Below are positions 13,668 to 22,702 of a stretch of DNA of 64,000 bases, in pieces. Source of the stretch: JBGSBR01 sp041730495. GTDB lineage: Bacteria; Patescibacteriota; Microgenomatia; UBA1406; GWC2-37-13. Within the stretch, counting starts at the first letter, position 1; the number at the start of each line of letters is the position of its first letter. The notes under the pieces are model-generated. The model was not told the origin of the DNA. It saw only the letters and a list, made by a program, of their open reading frames with translations, and ran no database searches. The stretch is taken from assembly GCA_041730495.1 (NCBI GenBank), contig JBGSBR010000007.1, positions 1 through 64,000 on the forward strand, in the 5' to 3' direction. Made by a program: the position numbers and the translations under genes.

Positions 13668-15026
13668 TTATAATATATGTTTCTGAATATAAGGAAGAAT
13701 CTCGGGGATTGCAAGGCGTTTTTGTTCCATACTGTCACGATGGCGTAAAGTCACCGTTTGATCTTCGAGCGTTTGATAATCGACAGTGATACAAAATGGT
13801 GTTCCGATCTCATCTTGTCGGCGATACATTTTTCCGATATTTCCTGCATTGTCAAACTCTGTGACAACGGTATTTTTCATCGAATCATACAACTCTGTAG
13901 CAGCTGCCACGAGTTTTTCATCTTTTTGCAATGGAAACACTGCAGCTTTGATTGGTGCAATCTTCGGATCAAACTTCATCACGACACGTTTCTTACCATC
14001 TGTTTCTTCTTCATGATATGCATTATGCATCATCACAAGCATCAGTCGTGACAGTCCGAAGGTGGGCTCAATCACATGAGGGATAAACTTTTCATTGGTA
14101 TGAGGATCACGATACTGCAGATCTACTCCAGACTGTTTCATATGATTACTCAGATCGAAATCAGTGCGATAAGCTACTGCCCACATCTCTTTAAATCCAA
14201 ACGGAAATTCATATTCAAGATCGACTGTTCTCTTTGAATAATGAGCACGCTCAAACTCTTCATGTTCGCGCCATCTTAGTCTTGATTGATCGATACCAAG
14301 TAATTTGCTGAAGTTCCAAACTTGTTCTTTCCAGTACTCAAATTGTTTTTCCCATTCTGACTCACGGATGAAATACTCAAACTCCATCAAATCAAACTCA
14401 AGTGTACGGAAAACTGCTTGTCCTAAAGTGATTTCATTGCGGAAAGCTTTACCAGCTTGTGCAATACCAAACGGTACACGAACACGCATGGTATCGAGCA
14501 CTTGTTTAAAGTTTAAGAAAATTCCTTGAGCAATCTCTCCTCGCAGGTAAACTGTTGATTGACTATCTTCTACAATACCGATCTTCGTTGGGAAAAGTAA
14601 ATTGAAACTTCGCACATCAGTAAAATTTTCTTTACCACATTTTGGACATTTCAGATGATTTTCTTTTATAATCTCAGTCAGCTTTTCAACAGGAAGCCCC
14701 TCTACTTTTACATCAGGCAGATTGTCTTCAATCAAATGATCCGCACGTGTGCGATTCTGACAATTACGACAGTCGACTAGTGCATCTGTAAATCCTGCTA
14801 CATGACCTGATGCTTCCCAAGCTTTTGGATTAAGGAAGATACTGGCTTCAATCCCCACCATATCTGCACGTGTGAGTACGAAATGTTTCCACCACAGATC
14901 ACGCAAATTATTTTTGAGCAATGTACCATAGTGTCCGTAATCCCAAGTATTGGCAAGTCCCCCATAGATTTCTGAGGCCGGATAGAAGAATCCACGTCGT
15001 TTTGCTAATGCGATTATATTGTCCAT
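13668..15026 (-). CDS. glyS: Glycyl-tRNA synthetase, alpha2 type
   Basis: Class II synthetase of the single-chain eukaryote/archaea/Gram-positive type (452 aa), charging tRNA-Gly. Visible: N-terminal ALAKRRGFFYPASEIYGG, two zinc-type CxxC pairs (CRNCQN and CPKCGK) in the insertion around residues 85-135, the motif 2 region FGIAQAGKAFRNEI, motif 3 HVIEPTFGLSRLMLVMM and the C-terminal anticodon-binding domain (about 350-452). A separate beta-chain gene is not needed. It follows recO by 17 bp in the operon led by the DUF4012 gene. Confidence 0.95.
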   Translation of the reverse strand: MDNIIALAKRRGFFYPASEIYGGLANTWDYGHYGTLLKNNLRDLWWKHFVLTRADMVGIEASIFLNPKAWEASGHVAGFTDALVDCRNCQNRTRADHLIEDNLPDVKVEGLPVEKLTEIIKENHLKCPKCGKENFTDVRSFNLLFPTKIGIVEDSQSTVYLRGEIAQGIFLNFKQVLDTMRVRVPFGIAQAGKAFRNEITLGQAVFRTLEFDLMEFEYFIRESEWEKQFEYWKEQVWNFSKLLGIDQSRLRWREHEEFERAHYSKRTVDLEYEFPFGFKEMWAVAYRTDFDLSNHMKQSGVDLQYRDPHTNEKFIPHVIEPTFGLSRLMLVMMHNAYHEEETDGKKRVVMKFDPKIAPIKAAVFPLQKDEKLVAAATELYDSMKNTVVTEFDNAGNIGKMYRRQDEIGTPFCITVDYQTLEDQTVTLRHRDSMEQKRLAIPEILPYIQKHIL

Positions 15027-15043
15027 AAAGTCTATTTAAATAG

Positions 15044-15571
15044 TTATCCAATTATAACATGCCGAGGTAATCTTACCTCGATGTTTTTCTCTACATCATC
15101 GAGCAAACTTTCAAGATTGGACCCCGATAAGTAGTAACCCAACGTTTGCATCAAGTTTTGTATATAATCCTGAAAAACAGCTTTTGGTGTAGTGGTTTGT
15201 GAAAGAGAAACTACAAAGCGTCGAGTAAGCTCATAGATTCGCAACTCTTGTTGTTGGGGAGGTAAGATCTTATCTAAGATAAACAAAGCGAGATAGACAT
15301 ATCCTTGCAGTGCTTCTGTTCGAAGGGTAAGAAAGCCCGATTTAAGGCTACTACTGCCCACATAAAAGCCACTACCGGTTTCTGAGAGTTCGATCGCTAC
15401 GAGGTTACCTGTTTGTAGATGTGCAGCACGACGAGAGTTCATAGTACGTACTCCTTTGGCTACGGCGCTCATCTTTCCCATCTCTTTAGTGAAAATGGTC
15501 AGGATAGTATCTGCATTGAGAATACGTTTCTTTTTGAGTACAAAACCCTCTACTTTGAGCTGTCTAGGCAT
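15044..15571 (-). CDS. recO: DNA repair protein RecO, short form
   Basis: RecO promotes loading of RecA onto SSB-coated DNA together with RecR. The N-terminal OB fold is clear (EGFVLKKKRILNADTILTIFTKEMGKMSAVAKGVR), followed by helices with LALFILDKILPP. At 175 residues it is about 60 shorter than typical bacterial RecO, and no zinc finger Cys set is present; the protein stops after the first helical part. Shortened RecO is plausible in a reduced genome. It lies 3 bp after the DUF4012 gene. Confidence 0.88.
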   Translation of the reverse strand: MPRQLKVEGFVLKKKRILNADTILTIFTKEMGKMSAVAKGVRTMNSRRAAHLQTGNLVAIELSETGSGFYVGSSSLKSGFLTLRTEALQGYVYLALFILDKILPPQQQELRIYELTRRFVVSLSQTTTPKAVFQDYIQNLMQTLGYYLSGSNLESLLDDVEKNIEVRLPRHVIIG

Positions 15572-15574
15572 ACC

Positions 15575-17485
15575 TTATGGGTTGAGTGTCTTGTCAGTAT
15601 TAAACGGTCCATCATACAACTCTTTACCATCGACATCGACATTCAACGTTTGTTGTTCAACACCAGGTTGCTTTTGCAAAAGAATCGAGTAATCTTTTTC
15701 AGAAATACTTTCTGGAAGTTCATACTCAATTGTTACTTTGGCAGAGCCTTTTGGATTGACAGTCATGAATCCTTCAAACACTGTTTTACCAAGCTCATCA
15801 TAAGTGAGTGTTTTGGTTTGTGAACCTTCAAAGGATGTCAGCTTTGCGCCTTCTGGCACATAGAATCGGATCCAGTTACGCAAAGTTGCATTCAAACATA
15901 ATCCACCTCGCTCTAGATTACAGTCAGAGTGTTCGTATGGGTTTTTAAAGGTTATAGTGACTTCACGCTTTACTTTACCACCTTCAAATGTTGTCTTGGA
16001 ATCAATCTCTTCTTCTACGAACAGATTAGATTTAGCACCAGCGAAGTTCACATTACTGATATGCAGATAATCACTTGGTGCTTCTTCGATACGACCCGCA
16101 TAATGCAAGTTTTCAACTGCTTTTTGCGTTGTTTCATCTTTGAAGTACAGTAGCATATGCTTTTCGTCTAAGTTCTGGAACATTGTCTGTGCAAGCTGAC
16201 CCCAGTACTTGGATGGTGAGAATCCGATAGCTTTACGGAATAGATCTAACATCAAATTACCTAAGATACGTTTGCGATCAACTTTGATATAAGGTACCGG
16301 TCGATCGACGATATCAAACAATGTATAAATTACTTGTGGACAATCACAACGTTCATCTTCTTCAGCTGAGAAATTCACACCATCAACCTGTGTGTCACCG
16401 AAGATACGTAGCATATCGACTAAGACCTTGGAGTCCATAGCGATAATACCATCGTACTCTGCTTGGCTGGCTGATTTATCATAGAGTGACTCAAATAATT
16501 TGACTGATTCGACGAAATCAGGTGACAGGTTACTATCACGCAGGTAAAAACGATTTACATTTTTATGATAAGCCTGAATCTTTTCTGGAGCGACAGGATG
16601 ATTTGCAATTGTATTATCAAGATCATAGATATCACTAGAATCTTTGATACTGATCTGACCTTTGTTGATATTGAAGATTGCATAGAATGTATAAAATCCA
16701 CCAGTTGCACGTCTTTCTGCAGTGTTTTGGAATAAGATCAGATAATTCTTCTCTTCTTCTGCACCAAGGATCGTTGGAAGCTGTTTCAAGAAAGGCTTGG
16801 CATCGACAAAAAGCGTAGCCATACCTTTAAATTGCAGTTTCAGGTCTGCTACTTGCGCACGGACATCATATTTACCAACCTTGGTTGGATAACGGTTCGG
16901 GTCAATTTTTTCAATTCTTTTCTCAGCTTCTTCGATGTTCTCTGAAACTACATCAATACGAGAAAGCATTTTATCAAGCGTTAGTACTGCGGTCTGGAGA
17001 CGATCTTCTGCTGTTTTCTCAGAAAAACTTTGTTCTCCTTGCTTTAAACCGATAAGATCTGCATAGGGATAAATTGCTTCGATTGATTCATCTGCAGCTT
17101 TGATCATATAACTACCAGCTTCGACACCATTTTTGAAATCTCCTACATATGGGATAAATGCTGCCCAGTAAACAGATTTGGCTTCATTTTCAAACTCTTT
17201 ATATTTGACCTCAAAAGTATCAAGGTCTTTGCGCATTAGATCAATATCATTAGCTTTTGCATCGGTTTTTAGGATCTCTACTTGAGCTTTCAGCTCATTA
17301 GCTTTGGCTTTGATACGAAGAGCTGGGCGAATAACGAGGAAATAACTTAGGATACCGACGACAAGCAATACACTTAATATTGTTAAGCCTGCCTTACGAT
17401 TAAGCTTAAATTTTACTTTCCCTATACGTAACCGATTGCGTTTTTTTGAACTTGAAGCGTGTGGTGATTCGTTAAAAGTGTACAT
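15575..17485 (-). CDS. DUF4012-type membrane-anchored protein
   Basis: A 636-residue protein with a basic cytoplasmic N-terminus (about 1-30), one membrane helix (about 33-52, GLTILSVLLVVGILSYFLVI), a long coiled coil (about 55-120), and the extracytoplasmic region with LILFQNTAERRATGGFYTFYAIFNINKG, the block typical of DUF4012 proteins and distantly of LytR-type folds. The family is common in Patescibacteria and Actinobacteria and often lies near polysaccharide genes, as here (sugar transferase cluster starts at 17588). The role is unknown, possibly in envelope polymer handling. Confidence 0.8.
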   Translation of the reverse strand: MYTFNESPHASSSKKRNRLRIGKVKFKLNRKAGLTILSVLLVVGILSYFLVIRPALRIKAKANELKAQVEILKTDAKANDIDLMRKDLDTFEVKYKEFENEAKSVYWAAFIPYVGDFKNGVEAGSYMIKAADESIEAIYPYADLIGLKQGEQSFSEKTAEDRLQTAVLTLDKMLSRIDVVSENIEEAEKRIEKIDPNRYPTKVGKYDVRAQVADLKLQFKGMATLFVDAKPFLKQLPTILGAEEEKNYLILFQNTAERRATGGFYTFYAIFNINKGQISIKDSSDIYDLDNTIANHPVAPEKIQAYHKNVNRFYLRDSNLSPDFVESVKLFESLYDKSASQAEYDGIIAMDSKVLVDMLRIFGDTQVDGVNFSAEEDERCDCPQVIYTLFDIVDRPVPYIKVDRKRILGNLMLDLFRKAIGFSPSKYWGQLAQTMFQNLDEKHMLLYFKDETTQKAVENLHYAGRIEEAPSDYLHISNVNFAGAKSNLFVEEEIDSKTTFEGGKVKREVTITFKNPYEHSDCNLERGGLCLNATLRNWIRFYVPEGAKLTSFEGSQTKTLTYDELGKTVFEGFMTVNPKGSAKVTIEYELPESISEKDYSILLQKQPGVEQQTLNVDVDGKELYDGPFNTDKTLNP

Positions 17486-17521
17486 GTGTCAAAGTAGTAC
17501 TAATAATGCTCTGAAGCACTA

Positions 17522-17550
17522 ATTATAAAAGAAAAAAATGAGATGTGCAA
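17522..17550 (-). promoter_or_regulatory. Promoter of the DUF4012-recO-glyS operon
   Basis: Minus strand: TTGCAC -35 (17550-17545), a 17-bp spacer and a perfect TATAAT -10 (17527-17522). The ATG at 17485 is about 36 nt downstream, so this mRNA has a real 5' leader. Confidence 0.75.
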
Positions 17551-17587
17551 TAGACAGATGAATTAAGGAATAGATTGTCAATAAAAG

Positions 17588-18259
17588 CTAAACAGCACCT
17601 TTTCCACTTACCATCACATATGGTGTCTTTAACATAATTTTGATGTCATTCCAAAGTGAGATATGCTCTACGTACTGAGCATCAATGATGATTCGTTCAT
17701 CAAAATTAATCTCTGATCTACCAGACACTTGCCATAGCCCTGTAATACCTGGCTTAACTGAAAGTACTTTTCTCACTAATTTCTGTGCATGTGGAAACTC
17801 TTTTTGCTGATTTTCGAGCTCGTCAGCATAATATGCACGTGGTCCTACAATACTCATGTGACCTCGAAAGACGTTGATAATCTGAGGTAATTCATCAAGG
17901 GAATGTTTACGTATAAAACGCCCGACAGGTGTCACACGAGGATCATTTTGTAGTTTATAACTACCTTTTTTGTATTCTTCATACAGTTTTTTGAACTCAG
18001 GGTCAGTACGTAGTATCTGATGTGCATTCTCAATCATCGAGCGAAATTTGTACATCTTAAAGGTTTTACCACCTTGCCCTATGCGCTCAGGCACATCAGC
18101 AAAAATTGGACCTTTGGACGTAAACTTTATCAATAACGCAATAAAAATAGCAGGAAGAATAAAGATAAGAATAAGCGTGACTGCAATAGCTAAATCAAAC
18201 AGGCGTTTTATAGTGTATTGATACATAGAGCCTGCTAAAGGATTATTTGAAGCTGACAT
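17588..18259 (-). CDS. Polyprenyl-phosphate sugar-1-phosphate transferase (WcaJ/WbaP-type)
   Basis: A short (223 aa) bacterial sugar transferase that loads the first sugar phosphate on undecaprenyl phosphate. It has one membrane hairpin/helix (about 16-45), then KRLFDLAIAV before it, KFRSM, HSLDELPQIINVFRGHMSIVGPR and PGITGLWQVSGRS, all signature blocks of the PglC/WcaJ catalytic domain. It lacks the N-terminal multi-helix domain of WcaJ, so it is the minimal PglC-like form. Last gene of the glycan cluster 21551-17588. Confidence 0.92.
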   Translation of the reverse strand: MSASNNPLAGSMYQYTIKRLFDLAIAVTLILIFILPAIFIALLIKFTSKGPIFADVPERIGQGGKTFKMYKFRSMIENAHQILRTDPEFKKLYEEYKKGSYKLQNDPRVTPVGRFIRKHSLDELPQIINVFRGHMSIVGPRAYYADELENQQKEFPHAQKLVRKVLSVKPGITGLWQVSGRSEINFDERIIIDAQYVEHISLWNDIKIMLKTPYVMVSGKGAV

Positions 18260-18271
18260 TGCTAATAGTAA

Positions 18272-19354
18272 TTATGTTAAATGTTCGTGTTCAGTTCCTT
18301 GGAAGCTTTCAACAAGTTGTTTAATCTCTTTTACAGCAGACTTTTTAGCGACCAACAATACGTCACCAGTATTGACAACCAATAAATCTTCAAGTCCCAC
18401 ACCAACAACTAATTTTTTCTCTTCATAGTTGTAAACAAGTGCATCTTGAGAACTTTCGAGAAGTACTCGGCCCTTAGTGATATTATCATAGCGTTGATGT
18501 TCCAATGCTTCTTTGAGTGCCTCCCATGCACCGACATCACTCCAACCGATATCTTCGATTACTGCGTATGCTGCTTTTGTATCAAGTTGTTCTAAGATTG
18601 CATTATCGAAGCTGATAGACGGAAGTTGTGGATAGTGCGTATCTAATGCCTCTACAAATGATTCACCTTTTTTATGGACTATCTGCTCTATAGCTTCGTG
18701 AATCATAGGTGCATACTGCTTAAACATATCGTACATATTCTTGGTATTAGTCACGAAATAACCAAGATTCCAGCAATACTTATCACTTCTAAAATAATTC
18801 ATAGCCTCATCTTGATCTGGTCGATATTTAAACCCTTCAAAAGATCTAAATGATGAACCGCCTAAGGCAATTTTTTCTGCACCAGTTTCGATCCATCCCA
18901 GGTTTTCAGAAGGATAACGTGGTTTTTGACCGATAAAAACAATCCTATCAGGATGTTTCTTGACTATTTCACCTGCATTGATGATCGTTTTTTTGAAAAG
19001 CTCGATATGTTTCACCAAATGATCACTCCAAAGTATAATCACAGACTCTTCTGGGAACCGGGTAGCCAGTATCCCCATCATCAGTCCAACAGCAGGACCC
19101 ACATCACGTTTAGCTGGCTCTGCAATAATATTTTCATGAGGTATAAAAGGAAGTTGCTCTTTGACGATGTTTACATAATCTTTACCAGTAGAGATGAAAA
19201 TGTCTTCTGGATTAAACTCTGGCAGAAGTCTTTCTGCTGATAATTGTAAGGTGGATTTTTCTCCAACTATTTTTTCAAATTGTTTTGGAGATTTTCTGCG
19301 TGATAATGGCCATAATCTTGTACCTAGGCCTCCTGCAAATATAACTGCTTTCAT
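18272..19354 (-). CDS. manC: Mannose-1-phosphate guanylyltransferase
   Basis: Makes GDP-mannose from GTP and mannose-1-phosphate. It has the pyrophosphorylase signature at residues 6-26 (FAGGLGTRLWPLSRRKSPKQF) and ILWSDHLV, with the FDNAILE and WSDVGAWEAL blocks of the ManC/AlgA family. At 360 aa it has only the nucleotidyltransferase domain, without the phosphomannose isomerase domain. It overlaps the glycosyltransferase gene upstream by 4 bp, so is coupled to it. It probably supplies GDP-mannose to the cluster's GT4 enzymes. Confidence 0.92.
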   Translation of the reverse strand: MKAVIFAGGLGTRLWPLSRRKSPKQFEKIVGEKSTLQLSAERLLPEFNPEDIFISTGKDYVNIVKEQLPFIPHENIIAEPAKRDVGPAVGLMMGILATRFPEESVIILWSDHLVKHIELFKKTIINAGEIVKKHPDRIVFIGQKPRYPSENLGWIETGAEKIALGGSSFRSFEGFKYRPDQDEAMNYFRSDKYCWNLGYFVTNTKNMYDMFKQYAPMIHEAIEQIVHKKGESFVEALDTHYPQLPSISFDNAILEQLDTKAAYAVIEDIGWSDVGAWEALKEALEHQRYDNITKGRVLLESSQDALVYNYEEKKLVVGVGLEDLLVVNTGDVLLVAKKSAVKEIKQLVESFQGTEHEHLT

Positions 19355-20442
19355 ACAATAGCTTCTATTACTTGTAACAATGTCTTTCTGAAATGCTCTG
19401 GACTAAATCGAGCTACGCTCTTTCGTACTTCTCCTACATTGTAAGAGAGACTCGGTAATCTTGCAAGCCCAGCTTGAAGGGCTGACAAAGACTGCTCCGG
19501 AAATAAGACACCACTCTGACCTTCAATAACGGTTTCTGCTGCACCACCTTGTGCATATGCTACCACTGGACATGCAAATGTTTGAGCTTCCAGTGAGACA
19601 TATCCAAAATCTTCTTCCTGCGGCATAATAAGCGCTTTCGCCTGAGTATAAATATAAGCCAACTCAGCATCAGAAAGATCTTGATAGAAATGCACCCTAT
19701 CACCAGCAATACTTTTTAAGTTCTTTTCTAATCGACCTTTACCTACAATCACCAAATGTTTATCTGGCATGGCATTGATAGCTTCTATTGCTAGTACTAT
19801 CTTTTTATATGGCTCAAGCCGTGAAACAACAAGATAATAATCCTTGGGCAGCTTAGTTACAGGTTTAGGTGAAAGGTTCTGCCAGTAATCAACATCAAAC
19901 GGTGGATAGATTACTGTCGCTTCACGCTGATAGTATGTCACACAACGTTTTGCTACCGCATCTGATAATGTCAGTAAAACATCAGGTCGTTGTGCTGCAA
20001 TATAATCCCAGATGCGCAATGATTTAAATAACTTACTGGAGATATGTTTTTTCCATCCAGTGACATACTCATCAGTAAATCCCCACAGGTAACGTGGTGG
20101 TGAAAGAATATAGCTAATATGCGTCGTTCCAGGTCTGGTAATAATGCCTTTAGCAAATCCTGAGGTAACTGAGATCACAACATCAAAACCAGAAAAATCG
20201 AAGCTTTCAAAGGCGTAAGGATAAAAAGGAAGGGATAATATACGTGATTTACGTATAAATGGCGGTAGATTTTGAATAAATGATGTCTTTAGAGCAAGTT
20301 TTTCGGCCCAAGAACCGCTTTTCGGATCAACATATGAGGTATACCACGCTGCATCAGGATAAAGTCTGTGTAACTCTAGTAATAAGCGTTCCACCCCTCC
20401 CCAACTATCCATCCAGTCATAGACAATCGCAATTTTCTTCAT
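19351..20442 (-). CDS. GT4 family glycosyltransferase (mannosyltransferase-like)
   Basis: A 363-residue GT-B enzyme. N-terminal domain begins IAIVYDWMDSWGGVERL; the C-terminal domain has YYLVVSRLEPYKKI, LVIVGKGRLEKNL and the EDFGYVSLEAQTFACPVVAYAQGG nucleotide-sugar binding/EX7E region. It resembles WbaZ-like mannosyltransferases. It overlaps neighbours at both ends by 4 bp. GDP-mannose as donor is suggested by the adjacent manC, not proven. Confidence 0.88.
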   Translation of the reverse strand: MKKIAIVYDWMDSWGGVERLLLELHRLYPDAAWYTSYVDPKSGSWAEKLALKTSFIQNLPPFIRKSRILSLPFYPYAFESFDFSGFDVVISVTSGFAKGIITRPGTTHISYILSPPRYLWGFTDEYVTGWKKHISSKLFKSLRIWDYIAAQRPDVLLTLSDAVAKRCVTYYQREATVIYPPFDVDYWQNLSPKPVTKLPKDYYLVVSRLEPYKKIVLAIEAINAMPDKHLVIVGKGRLEKNLKSIAGDRVHFYQDLSDAELAYIYTQAKALIMPQEEDFGYVSLEAQTFACPVVAYAQGGAAETVIEGQSGVLFPEQSLSALQAGLARLPSLSYNVGEVRKSVARFSPEHFRKTLLQVIEAIV

Positions 20443-21551
20443 GAAAGCTTTTTATACAACTTCATAGTCTCAGCAGTCATAGCTTCAAAACTATACATTT
20501 CCGATAACTCGACTTTTGGATGTTTTGAGGTCTGAATAAAAGATTTAATACTGTTTGTGATCGCAGTTTTGCTCGTTGGATCAAAACTGGTATAAGCTTC
20601 ACCTAATAACTCGTGGAAAACTGCGATATCTGAAGCAATCACTGGTGTACCGAAATATGTGGCTTCAATCAAAGGTAATCCAAAACCTTCTGAAAGAGAT
20701 GGATTGATAAGGGCTTCGGCATGTTGATAAAAGAATACTAAGTCTTCGTTGGTGGCATTATGATAAAACTTGACATTGATGATGCTATCTAACCCAATCA
20801 TACGTTTCAGAACATCAGAAAAATGATTATCAGGTCCGATCAGCACTAATTCATACTTCAGTAAATCTCCTGTTTCATCTTGTCTTTGCATATCGGAGAA
20901 GCCTTCGATTAAGCGTTCAACATTTTTATGTGGGTAAAAATTACCAATATAAATCAATTTTTTCTTTTCAAACTGTTTAGTTAGTTCATTATTTGGTTTA
21001 GTTTTCAGTAGCTCATAGTTCACTCCTTCATAAATCGGTGTGATCTTGTCTGCAACATTCTTGCCATACAGCTCAACTAACTGTTTTTTTACTGTTTTGG
21101 TAGGTGTGATGATAGCTTTAGCATTTTTCACTTGTTCAGATAAAACATGTTTAAAAGCTTGATGTTTGATTTCATAAAAAACTGGACTACGAGTTGATGC
21201 TTTGCCGGTTTTGAAAAGGATTGGTGTCACATCATGGATCGTGGCAATAAATGGTCGCTTATACAGGACTGGATAACTAAAGTAGGTGAAATGCATCAGA
21301 TCAAGATTGTCAGCCATAAGTGCTTGATAAAATACTGTCTGCTCTGCGACACTATGCCAACGAGCAGCGACAGTACGGATCGTAAACTGAGGGTGCTCGA
21401 TCGTGATCTTGGATCTATCTTCTGGTAGTACATACAGATAAAACATTGTCTCTGCCGGTACAGCTTGCAGTAAATAATGCAAGAAGTTACGTAAATAAAC
21501 ACCGACTCCTGTCTGGAAGTATAATCTCGCATCTATGCCTATTTTTTTCAT
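20439..21551 (-). CDS. GT4 family glycosyltransferase
   Basis: A 370-residue GT-B enzyme beginning IGIDARLYFQTGVGVYLRN, with HDVTPILF, the hinge LIYIGNFYPHKNVERLIEGF, and the C-terminal SEGFGLPLIEATYFGTPVIASD motif (EX7E). It is the first gene of the four-gene cluster that continues with GT4, manC and the sugar transferase. Between it and the upstream gene lie two structured hairpin elements (21563-21783) instead of a simple promoter. Confidence 0.88.
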   Translation of the reverse strand: MKKIGIDARLYFQTGVGVYLRNFLHYLLQAVPAETMFYLYVLPEDRSKITIEHPQFTIRTVAARWHSVAEQTVFYQALMADNLDLMHFTYFSYPVLYKRPFIATIHDVTPILFKTGKASTRSPVFYEIKHQAFKHVLSEQVKNAKAIITPTKTVKKQLVELYGKNVADKITPIYEGVNYELLKTKPNNELTKQFEKKKLIYIGNFYPHKNVERLIEGFSDMQRQDETGDLLKYELVLIGPDNHFSDVLKRMIGLDSIINVKFYHNATNEDLVFFYQHAEALINPSLSEGFGLPLIEATYFGTPVIASDIAVFHELLGEAYTSFDPTSKTAITNSIKSFIQTSKHPKVELSEMYSFEAMTAETMKLYKKLS

Positions 21552-21562
21552 CTTTCAAGGGA

Positions 21563-21664
21563 GTTTCGTTATATTTTTGAACCTGTATCACAGGCTGTTA
21601 CTTAGTACGTGTAGATAATTACTACATTCCTCAGCTTGATACAGTGAACAAAATGTAACGAAAC
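21563..21664. repeat. Structured hairpin element, copy A
   Basis: A 102-bp long imperfect hairpin: GTTTCGTTA (21563-21571) with TAACGAAAC (21656-21664), an internal loop with GAAC/GTGAAC, then CTGTATCA (21583-21590) with TGATACAG (21637-21644), a GCTG/CAGC stem and a variable tip. Shares the blocks CAnnGGCTG or CAnnnGCTG and CTCAGCTTG with copies B (21688) and C (48903), but the stem sequences differ with pairing kept. Function unknown. Confidence 0.75.
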
Positions 21665-21687
21665 AAATAATTTAATTATTAAGTGAA

Positions 21688-21783
21688 ATTTGTGTTTTTG
21701 AGACATTACCACGTGCTGTCGTTGAGCTAGTGTATTTATTTATATAACAATCTCAGCTTGGTAATGTCGAACAAAATACAAAT
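21688..21783. repeat. Structured hairpin element, copy B
   Basis: A 96-bp hairpin: ATTTGT (21688-21693) with ACAAAT (21778-21783), an internal loop, then GACATTACCA (21702-21711) with TGGTAATGTC (21759-21768), then GCTG with CAGC. It shares GAACAAAAT with copy A and CTCAGCTTG with copies A and C. It lies 23 bp from copy A in the same orientation. Confidence 0.75.
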
Positions 21784-21793
21784 GAACGATTTT

Positions 21794-22699
21794 TTATTTT
21801 GATTTAAAATCAATTGCTTTGTAAATCAGCTTATTAAAAAACTGTGGATATTGCTTCGCATAATGTTTCTTGTAAAAAATCTTCATTGCATCATAAAAAT
21901 ATCCTCTTGTCTTAGTTTTCACATCTGTAGCAGTCGTCCCGAGTCCACTTTGATATTTGAGATGAGTCACCGTATAGCGAGGATAATATAAGATTCGGTA
22001 ACCTGCTTGTTTGATACGATATGCGAGATCAATATCTTCACCATACATGAAGAAAATTTCATCAAAGCCTTTGAGTTTCTTGAGTAAGTCTGCTTTGATC
22101 AAGAAAAAGGCTCCGGTGATAACATCAACTTCATGAGTCGCGGCTAGATCTTTGTATCCTTGATGATAGCCACCAAAAACACGATTCAATACAGGGATAT
22201 TTTCAGTAAGTTTTTCTAGTTTAGTGAAATAACTAAAGGATCGCCAGACAGTCGGAAATCCTCGATGCGATGCCCAGTCAAGTGAGCCATCTTCAAGTGC
22301 TACTTTGACAGTCAATGCACCGACTGTTTTATCTGCTTCGATAAACTCTATCAGCTGATCCCAGTTAAGATCATTGATCAGTACATCAGAGTTGAGAAAT
22401 AATACATATTTCCCTGTCGCTTTTTCGACCCCCATGTTATTACCTTTGGTGTAACCGGTGTTTTCTTTGGAGAGGATAGTGCGCAGGCTTATCTTGGTGT
22501 TTTTATGACGCTTAACAAACGCTGTCAGCATATCACTTGAACCATCAATTGAAGCATTATCGACGACAATAATGTCAGAGTTAAAAGAAGAATCTTTTTC
22601 AAGGCTTGTAATCAGACGTTCTAAACATTGCTGAGTAATAGCTTTGGTATTGAAAGAGAGTATGATAACAGAGAGTGTCTGCATATCAGATTGTACCAT
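21794..22699 (-). CDS. GT2 family glycosyltransferase (rhamnosyltransferase-like)
   Basis: A 301-residue GT-A enzyme with LSVIILSFNTKAITQQCLE, IVVDNASIDGSSDML, KENTGYTKGNNMGVEKATGKYVLFLNSDV (DXD-like NSDV), VITGAFFLIKADLLKKLKGFDE and FMYGEDIDLAYRIKQAGY, the block set of the WcaA/rhamnosyltransferase subfamily. It follows rpsI by 3 bp and so rides at the end of the ribosomal superoperon. It extends the glycan cluster functionally. Confidence 0.9.
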   Translation of the reverse strand: MVQSDMQTLSVIILSFNTKAITQQCLERLITSLEKDSSFNSDIIVVDNASIDGSSDMLTAFVKRHKNTKISLRTILSKENTGYTKGNNMGVEKATGKYVLFLNSDVLINDLNWDQLIEFIEADKTVGALTVKVALEDGSLDWASHRGFPTVWRSFSYFTKLEKLTENIPVLNRVFGGYHQGYKDLAATHEVDVITGAFFLIKADLLKKLKGFDEIFFMYGEDIDLAYRIKQAGYRILYYPRYTVTHLKYQSGLGTTATDVKTKTRGYFYDAMKIFYKKHYAKQYPQFFNKLIYKAIDFKSK

Positions 22700-22702
22700 G
22701 CG

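Noticed and set aside
13172..13738. Longer version of the membrane protein starting at 13738
   Set aside because: It would overlap glyS by 71 bp. The ATG at 13654 gives a clean N-terminus with a membrane helix.
21563..21783. Integron attC sites or CRISPR repeats
   Set aside because: No GTTRRRY/RYYYAAC cores, no integrase, and no regularly spaced identical repeats.
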